64,000 bases of DNA from Allobosea sp. OK403 (GCF_900113835.1 NZ_FOQV01000002.1:62001-126000); one strand, 5' to 3'; counted from the stretch's first letter, positions 51,346 to 62,704 are shown. The notes: generated by a model from the letters alone, not told the origin. Made by a program: numbers and translations.

Positions 51346-52052
51346 GCCGCCTCCTCGGTCGCGACCACCGCATCACCGCCGGCCGCGAGCCACGCCGCGG
51401 CAAGCCCGCAAAGCGCGCCGGCCAGCACATGCCAGGGCGGTCCGGCCAGGCGATAGGTCAGGGCCGAGGCGATGCCGGAGGCCGCCACGGTCCAGGCCGT
51501 CACGCGCCCCTTCCAGAAGGCGGCCGTCAGCGCGATGAAGATGGCGGTGAAGGCGAAATCCGCGCCGAAGCGTCGTGGATCGCCCAGCGCCGGGCCGACC
51601 ACGGCACCGAGCGTCGTCATCATCAGCCAGCAGCCAACGAACGGAACGATCATGCCAAACCAGTAGCCCGGCGTCAGGCTATGCGTGCGCGCCCGCTTCT
51701 CGGCCAGGGCCCAGTTCTCATCGGCCATATAGGCCAGGCCGAGCCATTTCTGCCATGGCGCGAAGCTGTCGAGCTTGGGCACCAGCGAGGTGCCCATTAG
51801 CACATGGCGGGCATTGATCAGGAGAGTCGAAAAGATCAGCGCCGCGACCGGAGCCGGTGTCGCCCATAATTCAACGGCGGCGAACTGAGCCCCGCCGGCG
51901 AAGACGAGCGCGCTCATCAGGAAAACCTCGAAAGGCGACAGGCCCTTGCCTGCCGCAAGCGCGCCGAACAGCAGGGCGAAGGGGGCAGCCGCAAGCATGG
52001 CCGGCCAGATGTCGGAAAAGCCCGTGCGGGCGTCGTCGAGAGCTGATGACAT
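51342..52052 (-). CDS. azlC: AzlC-family branched-chain amino-acid export subunit (second set)
   Basis: A 236-residue membrane protein: GLSPFEVFLMSALVFAGGAQ, ADENWALAEKR and GDPRRFGADFAFTA. It forms the exporter with azlD. It follows an AraC-type regulator by 27 bases on the same strand, the usual araC-azlC-azlD order, so this is the regulated locus. The first azlCD set at 17.2-18.2 kb lacks a linked AraC gene. Confidence 0.92.
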   Translation of the reverse strand: MSSALDDARTGFSDIWPAMLAAAPFALLFGALAAGKGLSPFEVFLMSALVFAGGAQFAAVELWATPAPVAALIFSTLLINARHVLMGTSLVPKLDSFAPWQKWLGLAYMADENWALAEKRARTHSLTPGYWFGMIVPFVGCWLMMTTLGAVVGPALGDPRRFGADFAFTAIFIALTAAFWKGRVTAWTVAASGIASALTYRLAGPPWHVLAGALCGLAAAWLAAGGDAVVATEEAA

Positions 52053-52079
52053 GAGCTGCTGAGGATGGGGCGCTGAAGG

Positions 52080-52943
52080 TCAGGAGAGATGGGCGGAGCG
52101 CAGGACGCCGGGCGTCACGCCATAGCGCGCCTTGAAGGCTCGGGTCAGATGGGCCTGGTCGCAGAAGCCGGTCGCCGCGGCGACATCGCCCGGCGTCTCG
52201 CCGCGGCGCAGCCGGTCGCGGGCGCGCCGGACGCGGACATCGATCAGCCAGGCATGAGGGGTCAGCCCGGTTTCGCGCCGGAAGGCACGGATCAGGTGAT
52301 GGCGCGGCAATCCCGCAGCCCGGGCGAGCTCCGCGAGCGAGAGATCCTCGCCATGGCGCGCCTCGATCAGCGCCTTGACGGCCGCGACCGGACCCGTCTC
52401 CCGCCCGACATCGCGCACGGCGAGATTGGCGTGGTGGCCGAGGAAATGCGCATAGGCGCGCACCAGCCCCTCCTCACCGGCGAGCGCGTCGTCGCCCTCC
52501 TCCAACAATTGGTGCGCCGCGCTGAACAGCGCCGCCCCAACGGGATCATGCACCACGGGCTCGCGGAAGAACGGCGTGCCGATGCCGTCATGCCCCGTCA
52601 GCGAGGCGGCCAGCTCCTGCATCAACCCGATCGTCGGATAGCTCATCCGATAGCGGTAACCGCCCTCGCTCGGCGCGCCGTCATGAACGTCGAGCGGGTG
52701 GTTCATCACGATGTCGCCCGCCCCGGCATAGAGCTTGCGGCCGCGCGCATGCCAGACCTCGCAACCGGTCTCGATCGTCCCGATCGCGTAGGTGTCGTGC
52801 GCATGCGGCGCATAGGCATGGGTGCGGAAGGTCGCGGCGAGGAACTCAAGCGCGCCGAAGCGCGCAGCGGTGAAGAGGTGCGCCCTCTCCTCCGCCCGCA
52901 GCGGCGATGCCGACAAGGCCTGTCCCTGGCTGATCAGTTCCAT
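52080..52943 (-). CDS. AraC-family regulator of azlCD
   Basis: A 287-residue regulator. The N-terminal AraC-type cupin sensor (THAYAPHAHDTYAIGTIE; HPLDVHDGAPS) precedes two C-terminal HTH motifs (LSLAELARAAGLPRHHLIRA and GDVAAATGFCDQAHLTRAFK, near 195-285). It is 27 bases upstream of azlC in one operon, so it probably senses amino acids and drives export. The ATG at 52943 is the only good start. Confidence 0.9.
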   Translation of the reverse strand: MELISQGQALSASPLRAEERAHLFTAARFGALEFLAATFRTHAYAPHAHDTYAIGTIETGCEVWHARGRKLYAGAGDIVMNHPLDVHDGAPSEGGYRYRMSYPTIGLMQELAASLTGHDGIGTPFFREPVVHDPVGAALFSAAHQLLEEGDDALAGEEGLVRAYAHFLGHHANLAVRDVGRETGPVAAVKALIEARHGEDLSLAELARAAGLPRHHLIRAFRRETGLTPHAWLIDVRVRRARDRLRRGETPGDVAAATGFCDQAHLTRAFKARYGVTPGVLRSAHLS

Positions 52944-53001
52944 GGAGCGAGTTTAGACCGGAACCGCGCCGCCCTGTCTTGAAGAAAAGTGATGAAGTCG
53001 A

Positions 53002-54219
53002 TCAGGCCGGCTTCACCTCGCCGCGCCCGGCGAAGGCGACGAGCAGCGCCCCCGCCAGGGTTGCCAGGGCGCAGTAGCCGGTCGCGCCCGTGGCGCCGAA
53101 ATGGTCGACCAGAACCCCGCCGAGAACGGCCCCGCTGGCGATCGCAACCTGGAAGGCCGCGACCAGCAAGCCACCCACGGCTTCCGCCTGGTCCGGCGCG
53201 ACACGCACCATCCAGGTCTGGAGGCCGACCGGCAGCGCACCGAAGGCAAAGCCCCAGAGCGCGACGGCACCGGTCGCGACCCAGAGACTGCCGCCAAAGG
53301 CGACGAGCACCGCCGCCGTCACTGCGGCGAGCAAGGCGCCGAAGATCACGGCGGCGGGCGCGCTGCGCTCAACGATCGCGGCGCCTGCGAAATTGCCGAA
53401 GAAGCCGCCGATTCCATAAGCCAGGAGCACAAGCGAGATTGTCTCGACCGAAAGCCGCGGCACCTGCTCGAGGAAGGGGCGGACATAAGTGAAACCGGCG
53501 AAATGGCCCGAGATCACGATGAGCACCGTCGCCAGGACGAGCCGGACATTGCCGCGCCGCAGCAGTGCGAACAGCGTCCCGAGCTGCGCCGCCGCCAACG
53601 GCGGCAGGCGCGGCATGGTGGCGAGCTGCGCGATCAGGGCGAGGATCCCGACCACGGCCCCGATCGCGAAGACCGAGCGCCAGCCGAGCAGGTCACCGAG
53701 ATAGGCGCCGACCGGCGCGGCGCTGACAGTCGCGAAGGAGACGCCGGTAAAGATGATCGACATGGCGCGCGGCAATGCGCGCTCCGGCACCAGCCGCATC
53801 GCGGTTGCCGCCATCATCGACCAGAAGCCGCCGAGCCCGATGCCGAGCAGCACCCGCGCCGCCAAGAGCGTGGCAAGGCCGTCGGAGAGTGCGGCGAGGA
53901 TGTTGGACAGCACCAGCAGGACGGTGAAGCCCCAGATGACGAGGCGACGGTCGAGCCCGCGCGTCAGGATCGAGGTGAAGAGCGCGGCGAAGATGGCGAC
54001 CACGGCGGTCGCGGTCACGGTCTGTCCGGCAGCGCCGTCCGAGACGCCGATATCGGCCGCCATCGGCGTCAGCAGGCTGGCGGGCAGGAATTCGGCCGTG
54101 ACCAGGCCGAAAACGCCAAGGGTGAGCGAGAAGATCGCGGCCCAGGCCGGGCTTTGCTCATCGGCATCGGCCTGGGAATCGAATGGCAGGGTTGCGACGG
54201 CAGTGGCGGATTCGGACAT
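53002..54219 (-). CDS. Major facilitator superfamily efflux transporter (NepI/arabinose-efflux type)
   Basis: A 405-residue membrane protein with about 12 helices. Motif A-like segment GLDRRLVIWG, LLGIGLGGFWSMMAATAMRL and PVGAYLGDLLGWRSVF are typical of the purine/arabinose exporter subgroup. The ATG at 54219 has GGAG 7 bases upstream; an earlier in-frame ATG at 54231 is unlikely. It is divergent from the AraC regulator at 54288 (68 bases), its probable controller. The substrate is unknown. Confidence 0.9.
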   Translation of the reverse strand: MSESATAVATLPFDSQADADEQSPAWAAIFSLTLGVFGLVTAEFLPASLLTPMAADIGVSDGAAGQTVTATAVVAIFAALFTSILTRGLDRRLVIWGFTVLLVLSNILAALSDGLATLLAARVLLGIGLGGFWSMMAATAMRLVPERALPRAMSIIFTGVSFATVSAAPVGAYLGDLLGWRSVFAIGAVVGILALIAQLATMPRLPPLAAAQLGTLFALLRRGNVRLVLATVLIVISGHFAGFTYVRPFLEQVPRLSVETISLVLLAYGIGGFFGNFAGAAIVERSAPAAVIFGALLAAVTAAVLVAFGGSLWVATGAVALWGFAFGALPVGLQTWMVRVAPDQAEAVGGLLVAAFQVAIASGAVLGGVLVDHFGATGATGYCALATLAGALLVAFAGRGEVKPA

Positions 54220-54287
54220 GGCTGTCTCCAAAGGGTTGCCACAAGATGGGCGTGACCGCCTAGAGCTTCCATGCTAGTTTATCCGTA

Positions 54288-55280
54288 ATGCTTGACTATT
54301 CGTCCAAAAATGCTGCGCCTGCGAACGACCCGTTGACCGAGATGCTGCGGGGTCTGCGGCTCGATGGCGTCGAATATGGCCGCTGCCAGATGGCGGCGCC
54401 CTGGGCCATTGCAGTGCCCGCCCAGAAGGCCGCGCGCTTCTATTTCATCGGCAAGCGCGGCTGCTGGCTGCTGACGCCCGCGAAGGAATGGATCGCATTG
54501 CACGAGGGCGACGCGCTGCTGTTCCCGCGCGGGGCCGAGCATGTGCTTGCCAGTGCGCCGGATGTCGAGGCCTTTCCGCTGGGAAGCTGCCAGGTCCAGA
54601 AGGTCTGCGGCAACATCTTCGATCTCAAGGGCGGCGGCGGCGGCGAGGCCACCCTGCTCTTCAGCGGCAGCATGACCTTCAATGTCGACAGCGCCCATCC
54701 CTTGCTGCGGATGATGCCCGAGCTGATGCGCATGTGCGATCTGGCGACGAGCGAATCGGGCATCCCCCATCTCCTGGAGGCGATGGCCCGCGAAGTGGCG
54801 ATGGACCGGGTCGGCGCCGGCGGCATCCTGGCGCGGCTCGCCGATGTGCTGGCGGCCAGCATCATCCGCTCCTGGGTCGAGAGCGGCTGCGGCGACGCCA
54901 CCGGTTGGATCGCTGCAGCGCGCTGCCCCGATGTCGGCAAGGTGCTCGCGGCGATCCACCTCGACCCGGAGCGCGACTGGACGGTCGCTTCGCTGGCCAG
55001 GCTGATGGGCGCCTCGCGCTCCGCCTTCGCTGAGCGCTTCGCCAGCGTCGTTGGCGAGACGCCGGCCCGCTATGTCGCCCAGATGCGCATGCATCAGGCC
55101 CGGCAATGGCTCGCCGGCGACAAGCTCAAGATCTCGGTCGTGGCCCGGCGTCTCGGCTATGAATCGGAAGCCTCCTTCAGCCGTGCCTTCAAGCGCGTCA
55201 TCGGCACGGCGCCAAGCCATGTCCGGGCAGACGGCGCCAACGGACAGAATGGAGCGACGCGGCCAAGTGCGGGCAACTGA
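54288..55280 (+). CDS. AraC-family regulator beside an MFS exporter
   Basis: A 330-residue regulator. The N-terminal cupin-like sensor (WIALHEGDALLFPRGAEHVLA) is of the AraC-binding type found with efflux genes. The C-terminal two-HTH domain covers about 220-310 (WTVASLARLMGASRSAFAER; LKISVVARRLGYESEASFSR with AFKRVIGTAPSH). It is divergent from the MFS gene and almost certainly regulates it. The last 20 residues are Gly/Asn/Ala-rich. No ribosome site is evident before the ATG. Confidence 0.9.
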   Translation: MLDYSSKNAAPANDPLTEMLRGLRLDGVEYGRCQMAAPWAIAVPAQKAARFYFIGKRGCWLLTPAKEWIALHEGDALLFPRGAEHVLASAPDVEAFPLGSCQVQKVCGNIFDLKGGGGGEATLLFSGSMTFNVDSAHPLLRMMPELMRMCDLATSESGIPHLLEAMAREVAMDRVGAGGILARLADVLAASIIRSWVESGCGDATGWIAAARCPDVGKVLAAIHLDPERDWTVASLARLMGASRSAFAERFASVVGETPARYVAQMRMHQARQWLAGDKLKISVVARRLGYESEASFSRAFKRVIGTAPSHVRADGANGQNGATRPSAGN

Positions 55281-55485
55281 CCGCCTGACACCATCCGCCC
55301 CGGCGCGTTCAGCTTGCAAGCTCGGAGCGGCAATCCGAGCTCAGCAAAAATAATCGGCGACATAATCTCGGGCATGGCAGCGATGCGTCGACCCGAGCGG
55401 AACAATGACGCGCCGCGCCGGTTCTGTTTGGGACCGCCGAGCGCCCGAAAGCCGGCGCTGCGGTCCATGCGAACGGATACTCATC

Positions 55486-55761
55486 ATGACAATCAAACAT
55501 ATCGCCTTGGCCGGCGCAGCGGCGTTGGCGCTGCTGGCCCTTCCCCTCAGCGCAAGCGCGCAGGGCATTCCGCGCGGCGCAGCCGAAGGTGCGCGCGTCG
55601 GCAACCAGGCGGCCGGCCCGGTCGGCGGCGCTGCGGGCGCGGTCGTTGGCGGCGTTGCCGGCGGCGTGGCGGGCGGCGTCAAGGGCGTCGTCGGCATTCC
55701 GCAGAGGACCGGCGTTCCGCATCGCCATCGCCACCACCACAGGCGCCATCATCGCCACTGA
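55486..55761 (+). CDS. Small Gly-rich exported protein with a His-rich tail
   Basis: A 91-residue protein. Signal peptide about 1-25 (AALALLALPLSASAQ), then a Gly/Ala/Val-rich middle (GNQAAGPVGGAAGAVVGGVA) and a C-terminal tail of about 15 alternating His and Arg. The middle could form a glycine-zipper-like membrane-associated element, and the tail could bind metal; both are inferences. The ATG at 55486 gives the signal peptide; upstream in-frame ATGs do not. Such proteins are common and uncharacterised in related bacteria. Confidence 0.65.
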   Translation: MTIKHIALAGAAALALLALPLSASAQGIPRGAAEGARVGNQAAGPVGGAAGAVVGGVAGGVAGGVKGVVGIPQRTGVPHRHRHHHRRHHRH

Positions 55762-55769
55762 AGGCGGTC

Positions 55770-55940
55770 TCAGCCTCCGACGAGGCTGAACCAGCCTGCT
55801 TCGTCAATGACCTGGACGCCGTGCTTTGCGGCGTCCTTGAGCTTCGATCCAGCGCCCGGCCCCGCGACCAAGAGATCGGTCTTTGAGGAGACCGAGCCCG
55901 CGACCTTGGCGCCGAGCCGCTCAGCCATCGCCTTGGCCGC
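55770..55940 (-). pseudogene. ligA: Stray 3' end of ligA (BRCT domain tail)
   Basis: Minus-strand reading gives [20 protein letters not shown], then [18 protein letters not shown] and a tail [10 protein letters not shown] before TGA. It aligns with the last 50 residues of the intact ligA product ([47 protein letters not shown]). Homology stops abruptly near 55940, before the first BRCT strand. It cannot be translated as a useful protein. It is the expected end of the native ligA gene and is now separated from it by a gene and a different 3' end. Confidence 0.88.
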
Positions 55941-56003
55941 AAGTCGTTGTTGACTTTCGAACGAGTGACGCCGCGCAATGCTCCCCTAGGTTGAGGAGCA
56001 AGC

Positions 56004-56609
56004 ATGGACAATGAGCTATGGAATCGCTACGGGCGGGAGCGCATCAGCGATCGGCAGATCGACGAACTGATCGGGTTGGCGAAAGGCATCGCCGCGGACG
56101 GTCAAATTCAGCCGGCTGAAGTCGAATTCCTGCAAAGCTGGCTCGCCGCCAACCTCGCCGTCAGCGACCAACCACTGATTGGAACCCTCTATCAGAGGGT
56201 TAATGCCATCCTCGCCGACGGCATCGTCGACGAGGATGAAAAGGCAGAGCTGCTCGACACGCTTTTAAAATTCACCGGCCAGCCGAGCGAGCTCGGCGAG
56301 GCGCTGAAGGCGACCACGCTGCCTTTGTGCGCGCCGGCGCCGACAATCACATTTCCGGCTGCACTATTCTGCTTCACAGGGAATTTCGCTTTCGGCAAGC
56401 GCAGGGATTGCGAAGCTGCGGTGACTGAACGTGGCGGCGCCACTGGAAGCCTGACCCGGGAAACGCGCTACCTCGTAATCGGCACCTACGTGACAGATTC
56501 TTGGAAGCACTCCAACCACGGGCTCAAAATCCTGAAGGCAGTCGACATGAGGGCCCAGCGCGTGCCGATCTCGATCGTCTCCGAAGATCACTGGGCACAG
56601 AGCTTGTGA
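56004..56609 (+). CDS. TerB-like/BRCT two-domain protein
   Basis: A 201-residue soluble protein. The N-terminal helical domain (about 12-85: LIGLAKGIAADGQIQPAEVE, then VNAILADGIVDEDEKAELLD) resembles TerB-like domains, with two DG-I-E acidic motifs. The C-terminal 85 residues are a BRCT domain: FCFTGNFAFGKRRDCEAAV, ATGSLTRETRYLVIG and IVSEDHW. I know such proteins only as uncharacterised; a role in DNA repair or NAD-ligase-related binding is inference. GAGGAG sits before the ATG. It lies on the opposite strand between the intact and stray ends of ligA and was probably acquired with the replaced ligA half. Confidence 0.75.
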   Translation: MDNELWNRYGRERISDRQIDELIGLAKGIAADGQIQPAEVEFLQSWLAANLAVSDQPLIGTLYQRVNAILADGIVDEDEKAELLDTLLKFTGQPSELGEALKATTLPLCAPAPTITFPAALFCFTGNFAFGKRRDCEAAVTERGGATGSLTRETRYLVIGTYVTDSWKHSNHGLKILKAVDMRAQRVPISIVSEDHWAQSL

Positions 56610-56719
56610 AACTCGCTCCGCCGATGATGATAAGCGAGGTGGCGGCGCGATTGTGGAGCGGCCGCCGCACTCTAGAAGACTGGTGCGCGAAGGATCTAGT
56701 TCAAAATCGCAAGCAAACT

Positions 56720-59161
<2,442 letters not shown>

Positions 59162-59374
59162 TCATTAGGCGAGATGCCTGTGACGAGAAAGGGCAGGAGC
59201 CGGCACGACCTCGACTCTGCGTTCCGCTTTCGTGTTCGACATACATGCGACAAAACGCCTATTCGCGCGTATAATACCGGAGCTGGGAATTGGAAGCTCG
59301 ACGCCTGCAGGCCGTTGACCCAAGGATGGCGTCGATTGCCGCAAGCGAACCGGGCCAGAACCGGGAGAAACGCC

Positions 59375-60184
59375 ATGGCAAACCTCGACGGCATGCTGCC
59401 CGATGCCGGTACACGCCTCGCGGCGCAACACGCCGAACCGAAGATCAACATCATCACCACCCACGACCTTCGCGACGCGCTCCTGCGCGGCTGGGAGGAT
59501 TTCAAGGCGCAGCCAAGCCACCTTGTCTTCATCGCGCTGATCTACCCGATCGCCGGCGTGATGATCGCGCAGCTCACCGTGACCTACAATATCTTCCCGC
59601 TGCTCTTCCCGCTGCTCGGCGGCTTCGCCTTGCTCGGCCCCTTCGCCGCGATCGGCCTCTACGAGATCAGCCGTAGGCGCGAGCTCGGCCTGGATTCCGG
59701 CTGGAGTCATGCCTTCGGCATCCTGAGATCGCCCTCGATCAGCCAGATCCTCCTGCTCGGCGCGATGCTGACCGGGCTCTTCATCACCTGGCTGTTTGCC
59801 GCCTGGTTCATCTATCGCGGCCTGCTCGGCCTACCGGCGGACGTCTCGACGCCGGACTTCCTGCGCGCGGTCTTCACCACCTTCGATGGCTGGGTGATGA
59901 TCATCGTCGGCAATTCGCTCGGCCTGCTCTTTGCCATCCTCGCCTTCTCGATCTCGGTGGTGTCCTTCCCTCTGATCATCGACCAGGGCGTCGACGCGCC
60001 GACCGCGATCAAAACCTCGATCGCCGCCGTCGAGGCCAATCCGCGCGTGATGATGTATTGGGGGTTGATGATCACCGGGCTTCTGGTGCTCGGCTGCCTG
60101 CCCGTGCTGACCGGCCTGATCGTGGTCATGCCGGTGCTCGGCCACGCGACCTGGCATCTCTACCGCAAGATCGTCGAGGCTTGA
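59375..60184 (+). CDS. DUF2189 family integral membrane protein
   Basis: A 269-residue inner-membrane protein with about six hydrophobic helices. It opens with a soluble N-terminus (PKINIITTHDLRDALLRGWE), and the family pattern DFKAQPSHLVFIALIYPIAG follows, then SFPLIIDQGVDAPTAIKTSI and PRVMMYWGLMIT. DUF2189 proteins have no assigned role, though they resemble cytochrome c oxidase-associated membrane proteins in some genomes. GGGAG precedes the ATG at 59375 (9 bases). It is divergent from ligA by 219 bases. Confidence 0.88.
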   Translation: MANLDGMLPDAGTRLAAQHAEPKINIITTHDLRDALLRGWEDFKAQPSHLVFIALIYPIAGVMIAQLTVTYNIFPLLFPLLGGFALLGPFAAIGLYEISRRRELGLDSGWSHAFGILRSPSISQILLLGAMLTGLFITWLFAAWFIYRGLLGLPADVSTPDFLRAVFTTFDGWVMIIVGNSLGLLFAILAFSISVVSFPLIIDQGVDAPTAIKTSIAAVEANPRVMMYWGLMITGLLVLGCLPVLTGLIVVMPVLGHATWHLYRKIVEA

Positions 60185-60255
60185 TCGGCAGGCCTTCCGT
60201 CCCGGCCACACGCTGACTGCGGCGCTTGCCGGAGCGCGAGCGCCGCCTGAGCACC

Positions 60256-61458
60256 TCAGTAGTTCAGCGTTTTTGCACCTGGCCTGGCGGCCGCTTCGAA
60301 CTGCTGTAGGAATTCGCGGCTACCTACCTGTCTCATCACCGCGACGGGAGCGGCAACCGCAGCTCCGGCAACGCGCGCGCCTCCCAGCGCCGCCATCCCC
60401 ACTTGGTCGGCTAGGCTGGCCTCGCCGCCCGCCAGCGATTGGCCGGACAGGCGCTGACCCAGCACCCGCACCATCTCGGGGCTGTCGGCGAAGGTGTTGT
60501 GCGCAAGCGGATCGCCAGCCTTCACGTCCGAGGTGTCGATGATCGAGATGCCGAGCGTGGCGAGCTCGGCCGCATAGGGCCGCATATCCGCTGCGCCGAC
60601 GCGGTCGACATCGCCTGAAAGCCAACGCGACAAGGCCAACGCGCGATCGTTGCGGGAGGAGAAGATCGTGAAATGCGGCCGCTTCGCGCCCATTTCGATG
60701 ATCTGACGGCGAAACACATCGACATCGATGTCCGGCGAGGCGAGCACCACGTTCCGGATCTTGGCGGAGATCGCCTTGTCGCGCAGCGCGATGCCGCGCA
60801 GCGCTTCGGTGGCGAGCCAGCTTCCCATCGAATGCGCCAGGATCGTCACCTCGCCGACATCGGGGCTCTTTGCGGCCTCCCGCAGCAGCTCCTCCAGCGC
60901 ATTGCGGGAAAAATTCGTGCTCTCCTTGTCGTAGACATAGTCGAATACGCTGGCGCGCGAGGGCCAGGTGAACAGGACCGGAGAGGCGTCGATGCCCGCA
61001 TCATGGGAAATCTGGGCGAAGCGATAGACGGCGTCGGAATAGGTATTGTTGAAGCCGTGTACGAAGACGAGCACCCGGCGCTTCGGGCCGCGATTGCGCC
61101 GGTACCAATCCATGGCTGCATTGGTCGACAGGACCGGTTTGACCCCGAGCGTGACGAAATCGGTCTGCGGATTGCCCGGCGACCGGCCGGGCCACTGGAT
61201 TTCCCCGACCTTGCGATTGCTGTCGGGCGGGATGGAGACCACGATATTCGTCAATGAGATCGCCGTCGCCCGTTCCCCGGTGAAGAGCTCCCCCGGGTCG
61301 CTCGCCGGTTTGCGCGTGGTGGCGACGAGCATGTCGACCCGGCTCGCGCCTGGCACGGAGACGGCGACCGGCTCGAGGATTTTCGACGGCTGCGTCGCGC
61401 AGGCTCCCAGCAGCAGGCAGAGCGCGAACGCCAGGTGGTTGGGGGAGCCCATCATCAT
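60256..61458 (-). CDS. Alpha/beta hydrolase lipoprotein (DUF900)
   Basis: A 400-residue lipoprotein: signal with lipobox LLGACA (Cys20), so anchored to a membrane. The hydrolase core has VFVHGFNNTYSDAVYRFAQI (oxyanion region), the nucleophile Ser in ILAHSMGSWL and the acid/His in later strands (NDRALALSRWL; DPLAHNTFA). DUF900 proteins are esterase-like with unknown substrates. The ATG at 61458 overlaps the TetR stop by 4 bases (ATGA), so the two form an operon. The C-terminal 60 residues are Ala/Gly-rich and probably loosely folded. Confidence 0.87.
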   Translation of the reverse strand: MMMGSPNHLAFALCLLLGACATQPSKILEPVAVSVPGASRVDMLVATTRKPASDPGELFTGERATAISLTNIVVSIPPDSNRKVGEIQWPGRSPGNPQTDFVTLGVKPVLSTNAAMDWYRRNRGPKRRVLVFVHGFNNTYSDAVYRFAQISHDAGIDASPVLFTWPSRASVFDYVYDKESTNFSRNALEELLREAAKSPDVGEVTILAHSMGSWLATEALRGIALRDKAISAKIRNVVLASPDIDVDVFRRQIIEMGAKRPHFTIFSSRNDRALALSRWLSGDVDRVGAADMRPYAAELATLGISIIDTSDVKAGDPLAHNTFADSPEMVRVLGQRLSGQSLAGGEASLADQVGMAALGGARVAGAAVAAPVAVMRQVGSREFLQQFEAAARPGAKTLNY

Positions 61459-62099
61459 CGTGCTGCCCGCTCCGCGACCGGCATGCCCCGTCGCGGCGTC
61501 GTCAAGGATGTCAGGAAACTGCGAATGATCGCCCCCCCTTCCGGCATGAGCGAGAGCTCGACCTCCTCGATCAGCCACTCCGTGATCAGGCCATCCAGCA
61601 TGGCATAGAGCGCGAGCGCGGCGGAGCGCGCCGTCCAGGGCTGCGCCAGGGCGCCGCTGCTCTGCGCGGCCTCGCAGATGCCCATCAAGGACGCGCGGAT
61701 CTGCTGGCGGAAATGGCGCATATTACCGACATCGTCGGGCGCACCGTTGACGTCGACCACCTTGAGCAGCGCGAGGAGGCGCCGCTTCGCGGCGTCGCCT
61801 TGAAGCTCGGTGAATGTCGTCGCGACCAGATCGCCGAACGCCTCGAGCGGCGCGAGCACCGAATCCTCCGTCAGGCTCCGGGCGAGTTGCTGCATCGGCT
61901 GGATGATCTCGTCCCGCATCGCGAAGAGCAGTCCGAGCTTGTTGTGGAAATGGAAATGGACGGCTCCGCGCGAGACGCCGGCGGCGACAGCAATCTCGTC
62001 CAGCGAACACGCCTCAAAACCGCGCCGCAGGAACAGCGCTTCGGCCGCCCGCAGGATCGTCTGCCGCGTCTCCGCAGCCTGCTCTTTGGTTCTTCGCAC
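61455..62099 (-). CDS. TetR/AcrR-family transcriptional repressor
   Basis: A 214-residue repressor with the TetR HTH at 10-57 (RQTILRAAEALFLRRGFEAC, then SLDEIAVAAGVSRGAVHFHF) and a C-terminal ligand domain of the NalC/AcrR type (EAFGDLVATTFTEL; ALYAMLDGLITEWL). The GTG start at 62099 fits the TetR N-terminus and has GAGAGG about 9 bases upstream. A 27-base palindrome lies about 30 bases upstream, a probable autoregulatory operator. The hydrolase gene is co-transcribed, so lipid-like or xenobiotic effectors are possible. Confidence 0.9.
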   Translation of the reverse strand: MRRTKEQAAETRQTILRAAEALFLRRGFEACSLDEIAVAAGVSRGAVHFHFHNKLGLLFAMRDEIIQPMQQLARSLTEDSVLAPLEAFGDLVATTFTELQGDAAKRRLLALLKVVDVNGAPDDVGNMRHFRQQIRASLMGICEAAQSSGALAQPWTARSAALALYAMLDGLITEWLIEEVELSLMPEGGAIIRSFLTSLTTPRRGMPVAERAAR

Positions 62100-62128
62100 G
62101 GAATGCGCCTCTCGCTCCGCGCAAGTTC

Positions 62129-62155
62129 TATATACAAACGGACCGTATGTATATA
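62129..62155. promoter_or_regulatory. TetR operator palindrome
   Basis: Arms TATATACAAACGG (62129-62141) and CCGTATGTATATA (62143-62155) around one base (A); 12 of 13 positions are complementary. TetR/AcrR operators such as that of AcrR have this TACATA-rich form. It lies just upstream of the TetR gene start, so autorepression is likely. Confidence 0.75.
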
Positions 62156-62169
62156 AGCACCCCACACCA

Positions 62170-62252
62170 CCATTGCGAGCGCAGCGAACAATCCAGAACG
62201 CGTAAAGCGAGCCCTTCTGGATTGCCTCATGCCCAAGCCCTCGCAATAACGG
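62170..62252. repeat. Dispersed palindromic repeat (family E, copy 2)
   Basis: CATTGCGAGCGCAGCGAACA and ATCCAGAACGC on the left; CTTCTGGATTGCCTCATGCC and CTCGCAATAACGG on the right, inverted. It is the same family as 47006-47093, about 17% shorter in the middle. It lies in the 305-base gap between the TetR gene and the Gly/His-rich gene, which otherwise holds the operator and promoter region. Confidence 0.8.
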
Positions 62253-62404
62253 TTCAAGCCGCGCGGAAATTGATTGGGCCAAGCGCACCCTCGCCCGCCC
62301 GGGAAAATATTCGCGATTGCTTTGAACCTTCCCGGCGCCTCCCGCGACCAATGGGCATGGGGCTGCATGGTGCGGCTCCTTCCAAAACTCCAAGGGAGAC
62401 GATC

Positions 62405-62704
62405 ATGACCACTCGCACCACCGTCGCCGGCCTCGCCACCGCCTTCGTCCTGGGCGCAAGCGCCCTGATCGGCGGCTCGCTCGCCACCTCCTCCGCCGCC
62501 CAGGCAGCGCCCGGCTGGCATGGCGGCTACGGACATCACGGCCATTTCGGTCATTTCGGCGGAGGCCACGGCCGTTGGGGTCATCGCGGCTGGGGCCGCC
62601 CGATCTATGCCGGCGGCTATTATGGCGGCTGCTACACCGTGCTGCGGACCCGCTTCGTCCCCGGCCTCGGCTATGTCGAGCGCCCCGTGACGCGCTGCCG
62701 CTGA
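62405..62704 (+). CDS. Small exported Gly/His/Tyr-rich protein
   Basis: A 99-residue protein: signal peptide about 1-34 (GGSLATSSAAQAA), then HGGYGHHGHFGHFGGGHGRW, PIYAGGYYGGCYTVLRTRF and a C-terminal cysteine pair (Cys77 and Cys98) that could form a disulfide. His-rich repeats suggest metal binding, but this is inference. The ATG at 62405 has AGGGAGACG upstream. This small-protein style is common in Hyphomicrobiales. Confidence 0.65.
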   Translation: MTTRTTVAGLATAFVLGASALIGGSLATSSAAQAAPGWHGGYGHHGHFGHFGGGHGRWGHRGWGRPIYAGGYYGGCYTVLRTRFVPGLGYVERPVTRCR

